This document shows positions 55,899 to 64,000 of a DNA stretch of 64,000 nt, piece by piece. Within the stretch, counting starts at the first letter, position 1, and each line of letters opens with the position of its first letter. The notes under the pieces are model-generated. The model did no database searches, was not told the DNA's origin, and was given only the letters and a program-made list of their open reading frames with translations. The position numbers and the translations under genes are program-made. The stretch comes from Rhodospirillales bacterium (GTDB taxonomy: Bacteria; Pseudomonadota; Alphaproteobacteria; Rhodospirillales; Casp-alpha2), in assembly GCA_017640505.1 (NCBI GenBank), contig JAEPQO010000002.1, positions 1 through 64,000 of the forward strand, given 5' to 3'.

Positions 55899-56474
55899 TC
55901 AGGTGGATAGTGGTTTTTCGGAAGCCAACCGCTTGGTGTCATCAGAGAAAGCTTCCAACAGCTTCTCCCTGTGATTTATCGTCGTCTCGTTGAAAAGTGT
56001 CGCGGTCATGATCTTGGTGATCTCGCCGGGCCGGTCCATGATCGGCAAACGCAGGTTCAGCTTCGTTTGAACAATGCCTGATCTGGGCGCGCGGATGGCG
56101 ACATCGAACGCGCAGGGCGCCTTGCTTGCGAGTACGGCGTTAAGTTGTTTGCGGGTCGCTTCGATGAAACTCGGCCCAAGACTCGTCGACAAAAGCAGTC
56201 CCGTTTCGTCGGCGCCGTAATGGCTTGTGTATTTGGTGCCCCAGAAGCGGTACTTGAAATCCGCACCGCCGTCGATGACGTCGACAACCAGCGTTTGCGG
56301 CAGAACGATTGCCGGCAAGGCATAAAGTTCGACATCGTCCCACTTCGGCGCCGCGTTGCTCCCGGACCAGGACCGCCAAAGGTCGAGCGTCCGGGCAAGC
56401 GGACTTCCTTCCGGAAATTCGCACGGAACATCCTCAACATTGAGGACCGTATATTCCAAATTGTCGTCTGACAC
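55899..56474 (-). CDS. PAS_5-family protein (copy 3)
   Basis: This protein of about 191 aa keeps the PAS_5 landmarks: LDLWRSWSGSNAAPKWDDVELY in place of the YDYWL...W motif, VIDGGADFKYRFWGTKYTSHYGADETG and a beta-rich C-terminal half. It is more distant from the pair at 14.3-15.4 kb than those are from each other. The start is a GTG at 56474, chosen because GGGGGAG lies 6 bases before it; the longer GTG at 56480 sits on that site. It has no output domain. Function unknown. Confidence 0.75.
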   Translation of the reverse strand: MSDDNLEYTVLNVEDVPCEFPEGSPLARTLDLWRSWSGSNAAPKWDDVELYALPAIVLPQTLVVDVIDGGADFKYRFWGTKYTSHYGADETGLLLSTSLGPSFIEATRKQLNAVLASKAPCAFDVAIRAPRSGIVQTKLNLRLPIMDRPGEITKIMTATLFNETTINHREKLLEAFSDDTKRLASEKPLST

Positions 56475-56553
56475 GGCCACTCCCCCGAGCGTAACGCCTG
56501 TCCGTCATTTTTATTTGCAGACTTTAGCTGGTCTTTTTGTCGCGACGCCCCAG

Positions 56554-57156
56554 CTAAAACGGGAGCCACGAATGTTCTGCATTATAGTGCAGATAACCGA
56601 TGTTTGCACCCGTGCGCAAGCCCACACCTGTTCTGATGGGTGCCAGCATGATATCGCCGTCGCCCTGATAGTTCACGCCGAGCCCGGCCACGAAGTAAAA
56701 CGTTCCTTCGACACCGGGGAACCTTTTATAGATCGCGTCCTTCGAGTTGAGGCCGTAAACCAGGACGAATGTCTTGGAGGCGTTGCCGCCGACGTCGAAG
56801 CCGACGCTCGGTCCCTGCCAGAAGATTTTCGATGTCCCGCCGGCCTTGATGTTCAGGTCGCCCTTGCCGTAGCGAAGCCCGACGACAAACGCGCCGCTGA
56901 CTTCCTCGCCGGCGATATACGCGGTCGGCCGCCCGAGATCGGAGAATATCTTCTCGATAACTTCGGCGAGCCCGGCCGTCGTTGCACCGAAAAATCCTTC
57001 AGCTGCATTCTTGATTTCCTCGGCGGAGAAGGTTTTATCTTCATCCTGCGCATGTGCCGGAAGCGCGCAAAGAAAAACGGCAACGGTCATGCCGGCCAGC
57101 CAGGCGCGAGCCCCGGCCGGCGGCAGTCCGATCATTTGAAATAGTCGACGTACCAT
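56554..57156 (-). CDS. EipA/DUF1134-family envelope protein
   Basis: This protein of about 200 aa has a signal peptide (VAVFLCALPAHA, cleavage near 33) and then the DUF1134 sequence: FSAEEIKNAAEGFFG, LGRPTAYIAGEEVSGAFVVG, LRYGKGDL, IFWQGPSVGFDVGG and a C-terminal GVGLRTGANIGYLHYN. In Brucella the family member EipA is a periplasmic protein needed for envelope integrity. ATG 57156 is chosen for its AGGAGG at 8 bases; it lies inside the end of the DUF2336 gene. The alternative ATG 57135 gives an ATGA overlap with that gene's stop. Either way the two are translationally coupled. Confidence 0.88.
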   Translation of the reverse strand: MVRRLFQMIGLPPAGARAWLAGMTVAVFLCALPAHAQDEDKTFSAEEIKNAAEGFFGATTAGLAEVIEKIFSDLGRPTAYIAGEEVSGAFVVGLRYGKGDLNIKAGGTSKIFWQGPSVGFDVGGNASKTFVLVYGLNSKDAIYKRFPGVEGTFYFVAGLGVNYQGDGDIMLAPIRTGVGLRTGANIGYLHYNAEHSWLPF

Positions 57157-58406
57157 TCGAGTTCCTCCTCGGGCATCTGAAAAGAACCATCCGCAGCCTC
57201 GTGAATCATCGATTTCGCCGGGATCTTTCCAATCCGGCGTTGCAATGATACGGCGATATCCGCGCCGTGTCCGGCCTTCCATGCGAGGGCGCAGAGGCCC
57301 TTGGCACTTCCGGACGTAAGCATCTTGCTAATGTGCTTCGTCGGCAGCGATGTCAAAAGCTCGTAGCTTCGTTGCAGGTATTCAAGATTGCCCTCATCGA
57401 TCGCATCGAGCACGGCATACTCGTCCAGCTTCCCGTTCTTGAAGAGTTTTTCGGCCTGCTTCGCGTCGCCGTCACCGCGGGTTTTCTCTTCTTCTGCCTC
57501 ACCTGCGTCGATGCGTTCGCGGACGGCAAGGCGCAGTTCGCGGGCCATTTTCTCCTCCATCTTGTTGGACGAGATCATGCGTTCGACCAGTGCCGCGCTG
57601 ACGAAGGTGGCGATGCGTTTCAACGTTGCTTTGGAAAGACTCCGCCTGTCGACGAGCGGCAGATGCAGGTCGGGCCGCGTTTCCGCATGCAAGGCGATCT
57701 CGTCCATCAGCTTTTCGTTGATCTTTGCCGTCTGGTTCTTGAGCAGTTCGGAAATCGCGGTGTCATCCTCCTGGTCGACGACGGCCTTTGAAAGCCGTGC
57801 CGACAGATTTTGCCGCCGGGCGACGGCCTCAAGCGCGCCGCCCCTGAGACCGCTCGTGATGATCTGAAGGATCTGTTCGTCCGTCAAAAGCGGCGAGTAT
57901 TCGAGGATCGGTCCTGCGACGGTAATCTCGGCGTCTTCGGCGAGCCGCTTGATGAGACGGCGCGGGATGTTGTGAAGGTGCTTGATCTCGTCGGAGATGA
58001 TTGCGCGGACTTGCGTGACCTGATCCTGCGCCAGAATTTCCAGCACCTGGAACGTCATTTCGGCGAGTTGTTCGCTTTCGGCGTCGGTCAGGGTCGGCAC
58101 AAGGCGTCCGATTTTAAATGCCAGCTCTTCCCTGACCGATTGGTCGACATCCTTCGCGAGGATCAAGTCCGCCTGTAACGGGGAGCCGTCGTTCTTTGCG
58201 ACGGCACGACGCACGCCGGCGTCCTCGTCGGTGGCGAAGTAATAGAGAAATTCGGGTTCCAGATCTTCGTGAGACGCAAGTTCGGCGCGTGCTTTTGCAT
58301 CGCCCTGCGCGGCGACGCGCTTAGCTTCTTCGTAGCTTGGTTTCTTCTTGCCGTTTTTCGTGCGCTTCTTCGCGCTCTTTTTTCGGCCCAACACCCAATC
58401 GAGCAT
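57132..58406 (-). CDS. DUF2336 protein
   Basis: This 424-aa soluble, mostly helical protein matches the DUF2336 pattern of alphaproteobacteria, with HEAT-like repeats. It has a basic N-terminus (GRKKSAKKRTKNGKKKPS), then repeated segments such as FLYYFATDEDAGVRRAVAKN, SVREELAFKIGRLVP and VRAIISDEIKHLHNIPRR. The C-terminal third (AVLDAIDEGNLEYLQRSYELL) also looks like a helical repeat. No function is assigned to the family. The ATG has GGAGAGG before it. Its 3' end overlaps the EipA-type gene, so an envelope-related role is an inference from position. Confidence 0.85.
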   Translation of the reverse strand: MLDWVLGRKKSAKKRTKNGKKKPSYEEAKRVAAQGDAKARAELASHEDLEPEFLYYFATDEDAGVRRAVAKNDGSPLQADLILAKDVDQSVREELAFKIGRLVPTLTDAESEQLAEMTFQVLEILAQDQVTQVRAIISDEIKHLHNIPRRLIKRLAEDAEITVAGPILEYSPLLTDEQILQIITSGLRGGALEAVARRQNLSARLSKAVVDQEDDTAISELLKNQTAKINEKLMDEIALHAETRPDLHLPLVDRRSLSKATLKRIATFVSAALVERMISSNKMEEKMARELRLAVRERIDAGEAEEEKTRGDGDAKQAEKLFKNGKLDEYAVLDAIDEGNLEYLQRSYELLTSLPTKHISKMLTSGSAKGLCALAWKAGHGADIAVSLQRRIGKIPAKSMIHEAADGSFQMPEEELEWYVDYFK

Positions 58407-58478
58407 TTGCCTCTCCTGATCGTCCCTGAGATGCTATCCACCTGCCTGCAATGTTACAACGACGGTGAGGAGGGTTGT

Positions 58479-59588
58479 GTGACGGAAGACACTACCGGAA
58501 AGGTTGTTGGCGCAACCGCCGCGGGCACGCAACGATTTGCCGACAGGTTTGCGCCTGAACCGGGGCAATACCGGGACGTTCTCGACCTGCATTGGTCGAG
58601 CGTCGGCATTGGTACCTATCTGGGGGACGCCGATGACAAGACGGACGAGCAGGTCACGGCCGCCGTGTGCAAGGCGGTCGCCGGCGGCATAAATGTTATC
58701 GATACCGCCGCGAACTATCGCCGCGGCCGTGGTGAGGTATCGGTCGGTAAGGCAATCCGGGCGATACTGGCAGCCGGCGATGCGACGCGTGACGAACTGA
58801 TCGTCTGCACCAAGGCCGGCTACCTGCCCACACCCGCCGACGTGTTCAAGGAGACTTATCTGGGCCGCGACGGGATCGGCGACAGCGACCTTGTCGGCGG
58901 CAACCACTGCATCCATCCGTCGTATATCCGGGATCGAATCGGAAAAAGCCTCGATGCGCTGGGCTGCAGCAGGATTGACGTTTTCTACCTGCACAATCCG
59001 GAGGCACAGCTTGCGCACGTGGACCGGGGCGAGTTCGATAAGCGGCTTGCCGCGGCCTTCGAGGTGCTGGAACAGGAAGTGGCGGCGGGACGGATCGGCT
59101 GCTATGGCCTAGCGACCTGGCGGGCGTTTCGTGCCTCGCCCGGTCAACAGGGCTATATTTCGATCGCCGGCGCCAAGGCGCTGGCCAAGCGTGCGGCGGG
59201 CAGCAAGCCGGATCATCTTAAATGCGTACAGATGCCGCTTTCGATAACCATGCCGGAAGCGATCGAGCGCCCGACCCAGTGGATCGGCGACGCCAGCGTA
59301 TCACCGGTCGCCGCAGCGAGGGTCTTGGGGCTTGCAGCCGTTGCCAGCGGCAGCATCGGGCAGGGGAAAGTGCCGAAGATAAACGAGTCCCTGACTAAAT
59401 GGCTGGGTGAAGATCTGGCCGATGACTGCCGGCGTGCGTTGCAGTTCACGCGCTCCGCGTCAGGGCTGACGTCAGCGCTTGTCGGCATGAAACAACCGGC
59501 TCATGTCGATGCCAACCTGGAAGTGCAGCAGCGGACGCCGCTGCCGCGTACCGTGTTCGAATTGATGTTCAGGAAAACGCAGGTTTAA
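58479..59588 (+). CDS. Aldo/keto reductase
   Basis: This 369-aa protein is a TIM-barrel aldo/keto reductase: GIGTYLGDADDKTDEQV, AVAGGINVIDTAANYRRGRGE (catalytic Asp and Tyr), LIVCTKAGYLP (catalytic Lys), KSLDALGCSRIDVFYLHNPE (catalytic His) and TSALVGMKQPAHVDANLE (NADP site). The tetrad appears present. Natural substrates of this branch are unknown. GTG 58479 is chosen because GAGGAGG lies 5-6 bases before it; ATG 58431 in frame would add 16 residues with no ribosome-binding site. Its stop overlaps the convergent bolA gene by 4 bases. Confidence 0.88.
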   Translation: MTEDTTGKVVGATAAGTQRFADRFAPEPGQYRDVLDLHWSSVGIGTYLGDADDKTDEQVTAAVCKAVAGGINVIDTAANYRRGRGEVSVGKAIRAILAAGDATRDELIVCTKAGYLPTPADVFKETYLGRDGIGDSDLVGGNHCIHPSYIRDRIGKSLDALGCSRIDVFYLHNPEAQLAHVDRGEFDKRLAAAFEVLEQEVAAGRIGCYGLATWRAFRASPGQQGYISIAGAKALAKRAAGSKPDHLKCVQMPLSITMPEAIERPTQWIGDASVSPVAAARVLGLAAVASGSIGQGKVPKINESLTKWLGEDLADDCRRALQFTRSASGLTSALVGMKQPAHVDANLEVQQRTPLPRTVFELMFRKTQV

Positions 59589-59917
59589 CCGCCGAAAGCG
59601 GGGTCGTGCTTGGACCCGCCACGGCAGGACGGGGAGGCCAAAATGCGGCCGCCGCGTGCTTCCCACTCGGACGGCGTATGCGTCTCCATCGAGAGCGCAT
59701 GAACAGGGCCGTCCAGCTCGTCTTTCAATACGCCGTTGATGATTTGGTGCCGGCCGACCAGCCGTTTCCCGTCGAACGCATCGGATACGATGATGAGCTT
59801 GAAATGCGACTCGGAGCCCGGCGGCACGTTGTGCATATGGCTCTCGTTGATGACTTCAAGGTGCACGGGCGCGATAGCGTCGGCGACTTTCTGTTCGATG
59901 GTTTCGGCAACGGTCAT
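59585..59917 (-). CDS. bolA: BolA-family protein
   Basis: This 110-aa protein has the BolA fold: HLEVINESHMHNVPPGSESHFKLIIVS and FDGKRLVGRHQIINGVLKDEL, with the histidine of RHQ in the glutaredoxin/iron-sulfur contact region. An additional ~25-residue C-terminal tail with one cysteine follows. BolA proteins work with monothiol glutaredoxins in iron-sulfur handling or redox regulation. The partner glutaredoxin gene is not in the window. Confidence 0.92.
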   Translation of the reverse strand: MTVAETIEQKVADAIAPVHLEVINESHMHNVPPGSESHFKLIIVSDAFDGKRLVGRHQIINGVLKDELDGPVHALSMETHTPSEWEARGGRILASPSCRGGSKHDPAFGG

Positions 59918-60002
59918 CGGTCTTCCCCGGAATTATCGCTCTACATCGAAGAATTGGGTATCTGTGCCGCCTGACGCAAGGGGGCAGTGCTGACAGAACC
60001 GT

Positions 60003-60347
60003 TCAGCGTTTACCGGCGCGGCGTTGCAGAAGTTGCGGCGGCAGTGCGTCTGTCATGCTCTTGAGGTCGTGTTCTACCACTTTGATCCGCTGCGTCAGGG
60101 TGTTGAGCTTCTCGCTGTTGTCGCCGATCTGGGCCTGCAGCGCATCGACTTCGCGGGACAGCTTGGTGACTTCCAGGTCGAATTCGCTGGTTTTGCGCTC
60201 AAACGCCGCCTGCGCCTCTCGGACCTGTTTGGCGAGATGGCGTCCGTATTCCTCAAACGACGAATCAACGTGTTTGTTGGCGTGGCTTGCAAGCCATAAC
60301 GCCCCAAGTGCAACAAGTACGGCGACGATAGCGGCAATTTCTGCCAA
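60003..60347 (-). CDS. Small membrane protein with coiled coil, unknown function
   Basis: This 114-aa protein has one N-terminal helix (about 3-19, IAAIVAVLVALGALWLA) and a long coiled coil (about 35-100, for example LEVTKLSREVDALQAQI), then a basic end (QRRAGKR). The start is TTG 60347 with GAGGG at a usable distance, since no ATG is near. I do not recognise a family. The coiled coil would lie in the cytoplasm if the N-terminus is short and outside. It is divergent from the tkt leader region. Confidence 0.55.
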   Translation of the reverse strand: MAEIAAIVAVLVALGALWLASHANKHVDSSFEEYGRHLAKQVREAQAAFERKTSEFDLEVTKLSREVDALQAQIGDNSEKLNTLTQRIKVVEHDLKSMTDALPPQLLQRRAGKR

Positions 60348-61013
60348 GTCCTGATCCCTCGTCGACTAATGACCCCTGCAAATACAATCAAGGAATGTTA
60401 AACGGGAATCAATCTTTCTCGCGTTCGCCGCGCCAAATATTTGTGGCGGCGGACACTTCAAGGTAGAGCGCCTCTGGTAAGCTCGCCCCGGTCCCATTAA
60501 TGATTAATCTGCCGTCGGCGTGTTTTCCGCCGCCGAGCAATGAGAGCGGCTGAAATCTGCCGAAAATTCATGCCGCAGCGCTATTGCTGCGTAGCCGGGG
60601 CACCGGTCTGGCTGGGAAACCGATGATACCGGACGAGGGGTGTCGCAAAGGGGCCCGACCGGCGATCGCGTCGACTTCCGGGCAAAATACGCGCGACATG
60701 CCGGGCCATGCGAATCACCTGCAGGGGGCTGTGTTCACGGTATTTCTCCGGCGTGTGGGCGAGCCGGGAGAACAGCTGGAAAAAAAGCCGAAAAAGTGGC
60801 CCGCTTATCCTTGCTCACCGCGCGGTGAGACGGTATTCACTGTGGCGGCGGCGCTTCTGTGCGAACCGGCCTCTTGGGTTCGTTTCTGGGTTGGGGCAGC
60901 CGGCAATGTCCTGGGAAAAGTTGGCCTGAAAAGGGCGTCGTGAAAACGGGGGCCGTGGCCGTTGGGCGGAAAAGAAGGCGGGTCGACGCATCCGTCGAGA
61001 CGAGGAGTTTTCT
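60348..61013. other. 666-bp non-coding stretch before tkt, possible structured RNA
   Basis: No reading frame here has a good start, ribosome-binding site or recognisable protein. The stretch is rich in short inverted repeats: CGCAGC-N6-GCTGCG (60574-60591), and a perfect 16-bp palindrome CTCACCGCGCGGTGAG (60814-60829). The segment 60560-60770 has several purine-rich loops and a GTGTTCACGG element that loosely recall 6S RNA; this was not verified. The last bases include GACGAGGAG, the tkt ribosome-binding site. Confidence 0.5.
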
Positions 61014-63002
61014 ATGTCATCGGATGCACAATCCCTGGAACTGAGAATGGCCAACGCCATCCGCTTTTTGGCAGCCGATGCGGTGCAGGCGGCGAAATCC
61101 GGACACCCCGGCATGCCGATGGGCATGGCCGACGCGGCGACAGTCCTGTTTACAAAGTTTTTGAAGTTCGACGCGTCCAGCCCGGACTGGCCGGACCGCG
61201 ACCGGTTTATCCTTTCTGCCGGGCACGGCTCGATGCTGATCTATTCGTTGCTGCATCTGACCGGGTACCAAGACATGACCATGGACGAGCTTCGGAATTT
61301 CCGCCAGCTCGGCTCGAAGACCGCCGGTCACCCGGAATACGGTCACGCCAAGGGCATCGAGACCACGACCGGTCCGCTCGGGCAGGGGATTGCCAACGCC
61401 GTCGGCATGGCGCTTGCCGAACGGCTGATGAACGCGCGCTACGGTGACGACCTTGTCGATCACCATACCTATGTGATTGCCGGAGACGGCTGCCTGATGG
61501 AAGGCATCAGCCACGAAGCCATCTCGCTTGCGGGGCACCTGAAACTTTCGAAACTGATTGTGCTGTTCGATGACAACGGCATTTCGATCGATGGCAGCAC
61601 CGACCTTGCGGTGTCCGATGATCAGAAAAAGCGGTTCGAGGCATCGGGCTGGGACGTTCAGTCCGTCGACGGCCATAACCACGCCGCCGTTGCCGCCGCT
61701 ATCGAAAAGGCCAAGGCGAGCGGCACGCCGTCCATGATCGCGTGCAGAACGACGATCGGTTTCGGTGCGCCGACGAAAGCCGGCACCGCGTCTACCCATG
61801 GCGCGCCGCTCGGTGACGACGAAATTGCCGGTGCCCGCGAGGCCCTCGGCTGGGACGCGGGGCCGTTTGAAGTGCCGGCCGATGTCCTGGAAAGCTGGCG
61901 TGCCGCCGGCAGCCGTGGCGCTGCGGACCGCGAAGCATGGGAAGGACGGCTTGCATCGTCGGCAGGCGCCGCAGAATTCAAGCGCGCGGTGGCAGGGACG
62001 CTGCCGCGCGGTGTTTCCGAAGCCGTTGTCGCGCACAAGAAACGTGTTTCCGAAGAACAGCCGAAGTGGGCGACACGCGTTGCGTCGGGTGAGTCGCTCA
62101 ATGTCCTGGTGCCGGTAGTGACCGACCTGGTTTCCGGCTCGGCCGACCTGACGGGCTCCAACAATACGAGGACGTCGGATACGGCATCCGTAACCCCGTC
62201 CGATTTCTCCGGCCGATACATTCACTACGGGGTGCGCGAGCACGGCATGGCTGCGGCGATGAACGGGATTGCGCTGCATGGCGGACTGATCCCGACGAGC
62301 GGCACGTTCCTGGTGTTTGCCGATTACATGCGCGGTGCCATGCGCCTTTCGGCGCTGATGGAGCAACGCGTTCTTTACGTGCTGACGCACGACAGCATCG
62401 GTCTTGGCGAGGACGGCCCAACGCACCAGCCCGTCGAGACGCTGTCGATGCTTCGTGCGACGCCGAATTTCCTTATGTTCCGGCCATGCGACGGTGTCGA
62501 AGCGGTCGAATGCTGGCAGATAGCGCTGGAGAATGCAGACGGCCCGTCCGGTTTCGCGCTTTCGCGCCAGGGTGTGCCGACGCTTAGGACCAAGCACACG
62601 GACGAGAACCTCTCGGCAAAAGGCGGCTACGTGCTGGCCGAGGCCGAAGCGTCCGCGCGCCAGGTCACGCTGCTGGCGACAGGCTCCGAAGTGCATCTGG
62701 CGACGCAGGCACGCGAGGCGCTGGAAGCGGACGGTATCGGCACGGCGGTCGTGTCCATGCCGTGCTGGGAACTGTTCGACAAGCAGGATGCGGCCTACCG
62801 TAACGGCGTTCTGGGCGAAGGAACGGTGCGGGTCGCCGTTGAAGCCGCCGTGCGCCATGGCTGGGACAAGTACATCGGTCCCGATGGCGGGTTCGTCGGC
62901 ATGAACGGGTTCGGTGCCTCGGCGCCGGCCGGTGATCTTTACAAGCATTTTGGTATTACCGCCGAGGCCGTTGTTGCCGCGGCCAAGGAAGGTCTAGCCT
63001 GA
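61014..63002 (+). CDS. tkt: Transketolase
   Basis: This 662-aa ThDP enzyme moves two-carbon units in the pentose phosphate and Calvin pathways. It shows [19 protein letters not shown], the ThDP motif [20 protein letters not shown] with the downstream Asn ([10 protein letters not shown]), the pyrimidine domain with [35 protein letters not shown] and a C-terminal [17 protein letters not shown]. Length matches bacterial transketolase (about 660). GAGGAG before ATG 61014 is a good ribosome-binding site. fba follows by 38 bases on the same strand. Confidence 0.97.
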   Translation: MSSDAQSLELRMANAIRFLAADAVQAAKSGHPGMPMGMADAATVLFTKFLKFDASSPDWPDRDRFILSAGHGSMLIYSLLHLTGYQDMTMDELRNFRQLGSKTAGHPEYGHAKGIETTTGPLGQGIANAVGMALAERLMNARYGDDLVDHHTYVIAGDGCLMEGISHEAISLAGHLKLSKLIVLFDDNGISIDGSTDLAVSDDQKKRFEASGWDVQSVDGHNHAAVAAAIEKAKASGTPSMIACRTTIGFGAPTKAGTASTHGAPLGDDEIAGAREALGWDAGPFEVPADVLESWRAAGSRGAADREAWEGRLASSAGAAEFKRAVAGTLPRGVSEAVVAHKKRVSEEQPKWATRVASGESLNVLVPVVTDLVSGSADLTGSNNTRTSDTASVTPSDFSGRYIHYGVREHGMAAAMNGIALHGGLIPTSGTFLVFADYMRGAMRLSALMEQRVLYVLTHDSIGLGEDGPTHQPVETLSMLRATPNFLMFRPCDGVEAVECWQIALENADGPSGFALSRQGVPTLRTKHTDENLSAKGGYVLAEAEASARQVTLLATGSEVHLATQAREALEADGIGTAVVSMPCWELFDKQDAAYRNGVLGEGTVRVAVEAAVRHGWDKYIGPDGGFVGMNGFGASAPAGDLYKHFGITAEAVVAAAKEGLA

Positions 63003-63040
63003 CCCCGTTTGCGGTCAGATCAATGTTGGAGGGTACGGAC

Positions 63041-64000
63041 ATGAACAAGCAGGAACTTTTTGAAACCGCCGTCGCGATGGTCGCTGACAACAAGGGTCTG
63101 CTGGCCGCCGACGAGAGCACCGGAACCATGGGCAAGCGCCTTGATTCCATCGGTGTCGAGAACGTCGAAGAAAAACGCCGCGATTACCGGGAAATGATGT
63201 TCCGCTCGAACGGTATCGGCAACTACATCTCGGGTGTCATTCTTTATGACGAAACGATCCGCCAGTCCGCTGCCGACGGCACGACGCTGGTCAAGATACT
63301 CCAGGATGCGGGCGTCATTCCGGGCATCAAGGTCGACGGCGGTGCCAAGGAGCTGCCGGGCCGTCCCGCCGAGAAAATCACCGAAGGTCTCGACGGTCTG
63401 CCGGGCCGTGTTGCCGAGTACTATGAACTGGGGGCGCGGTTCGCCAAGTGGCGCGCGGTGATTGATATCGCGGACGGTATTCCGAGCCGCTATGCCATTC
63501 ATACCAACGCCCATGCCCTGGCCCGTTACGCCAAGATCTGCCAGGAAGGCGGCCTTTGCCCGATTGTCGAACCGGAAGTCCTGATGGACGGCGCGCACGA
63601 CATCGACCGTTGCCAGGAAGTGACCGAAGAAGTCCTGGATGCGGTGTATAACGAACTGCACCTGCAGGAAGTCTATCTGGAAGGCACGATCCTTAAACCG
63701 AACATGATCATTTCGGGCAAGAAGTGTGCAACCCAGGCGTCGCCGGAAGAGGTCGCCGCGAAGACCGTCGAGACGCTGCTGCGCAAAGTGCCGGCTGCCG
63801 TCCCGGGGATCATGTTCCTGTCCGGCGGGCAATCGGAGGAAGATGCGACCCTGCACCTCGACCTGATGAACGCCAGCGACGCGAACCTGCCGTGGAAGCT
63901 CAGCTTCTCTTACGGCCGCGCCCTGCAGCAAAGCGCGCTCAGCGCCTGGAAAGGCGACAACGCCAACAGTCCCGCCGCGCAGCAGGCATTCATCGAACGC
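63041..64000 (+). CDS. fba: Class I fructose-bisphosphate aldolase, 3' truncated by window edge
   Basis: The open frame from ATG 63041 to the window end codes for 320 residues of a Schiff-base aldolase: LLAADESTGTMGKRL at the N-terminus, VPEVLM-type VEPEVLMDGAHDI, the Schiff-base lysine in EGTILKPNMII (near 218) and MFLSGGQSEEDATLHLDLMN. The class I (animal-like) fold is used by some alphaproteobacteria in place of the class II zinc enzyme. TTGGAGGG lies 7 bases before the ATG. It directly follows tkt, with no gap or pgk gene between, unlike the usual tkt-gap-pgk-fba order. Confidence 0.93.
   Translation, partial: MNKQELFETAVAMVADNKGLLAADESTGTMGKRLDSIGVENVEEKRRDYREMMFRSNGIGNYISGVILYDETIRQSAADGTTLVKILQDAGVIPGIKVDGGAKELPGRPAEKITEGLDGLPGRVAEYYELGARFAKWRAVIDIADGIPSRYAIHTNAHALARYAKICQEGGLCPIVEPEVLMDGAHDIDRCQEVTEEVLDAVYNELHLQEVYLEGTILKPNMIISGKKCATQASPEEVAAKTVETLLRKVPAAVPGIMFLSGGQSEEDATLHLDLMNASDANLPWKLSFSYGRALQQSALSAWKGDNANSPAAQQAFIER

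Noticed and set aside
60814-60829. CTCACCGCGCGGTGAG palindrome as a restriction or operator site
   Set aside because: Perfect but short GC palindromes are frequent in GC-rich DNA, and it has no nearby promoter elements.
60584-60943. 119-codon open frame in the tkt leader
   Set aside because: No ribosome-binding site, no protein-like sequence and no partner; the stretch looks more like structured RNA or leader.
61017-62948. 643-codon open frame antisense to tkt
   Set aside because: The translated sequence is basic and motif-free; it is a shadow of the complete transketolase gene.

Overview
The window is about 60% GC and almost fully coding, and reads as chromosomal DNA of an alphaproteobacterium, most likely from the Rhodospirillales. 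The evidence is the set of lineage-typical genes and pairings: popZ directly before valS, a PIMT-type methyltransferase before a TolC-type channel gene, three copies of the PAS_5 protein family, a DUF2336 protein coupled to an EipA/DUF1134 protein, a CHASE2 adenylate cyclase, and the metY / CoA-binding / enoyl-CoA hydratase / thioesterase / rplM-rpsI / argC group. The genus cannot be fixed from sequence reading alone. No phage, insertion sequence, CRISPR array or plasmid module was seen.

Layout. 1-2.7 kb: 3' end of groEL with terminator, a SAM hydroxide adenosyltransferase and an MBL-fold hydrolase. 2.7-8.3 kb (minus): motA-motB stator pair downstream of a type I secretion ABC/HlyD pair; the likely outer-membrane partner (TolC family) is at 16.9 kb. 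8.5-13.4 kb: CHASE2 adenylate cyclase convergent with, and overlapping, a large acyl-CoA synthetase/GNAT fusion of the protein-acetyltransferase (Pat) type. 13.5-15.4 kb: DUF922 putative metalloprotease and two tandem PAS_5 proteins. 15.5-15.8 kb: tRNA-Cys and tRNA-Asn with promoter and terminator. 16-23.3 kb: pcm-like, tolC-like, popZ, valS, mscS and a small coiled-coil membrane protein. 23.3-31.2 kb: class V PLP enzyme, a MAPEG/HxlR divergent pair with a clear double operator, ilvD-tauD-like pair, PadR-like regulator, class III aminotransferase, universal stress protein with an FNR/FixK-type box. 31.3-37.7 kb: peptide-type ABC transporter divergent from hutF and an MFS carrier. 37.7-43.1 kb: metY, GNAT, CoA-binding, BKACE and enoyl-CoA hydratase genes, an AT-rich orphan lipoprotein and a thioesterase. 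43.3-52.2 kb: rplM-rpsI, katG, a dipeptidase homologue lacking metal ligands, an acyl-CoA synthetase, two alpha/beta hydrolases and argC. 52.2-60.3 kb: class I/II aminotransferase, TPP enzyme, tRNA-His, DsrE protein, third PAS_5 protein, EipA and DUF2336, aldo/keto reductase, bolA and a small membrane protein. 60.35-61.0 kb: 666-bp non-coding stretch that may hold a structured RNA. 61-64 kb: tkt and class I fba (cut by the window end).

Most of the window is housekeeping and core metabolism. No clearly new multi-gene system was found. The more interesting observations are regulatory palindromes (HxlR, LiuR-like, FNR-like and TGC-rich sites), the orphan AT-rich lipoprotein, the metal-ligand-less dipeptidase homologue, the coupled DUF2336-EipA pair, and the unexplained leader before tkt. 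All family assignments come from motif and sequence recognition without database searches.
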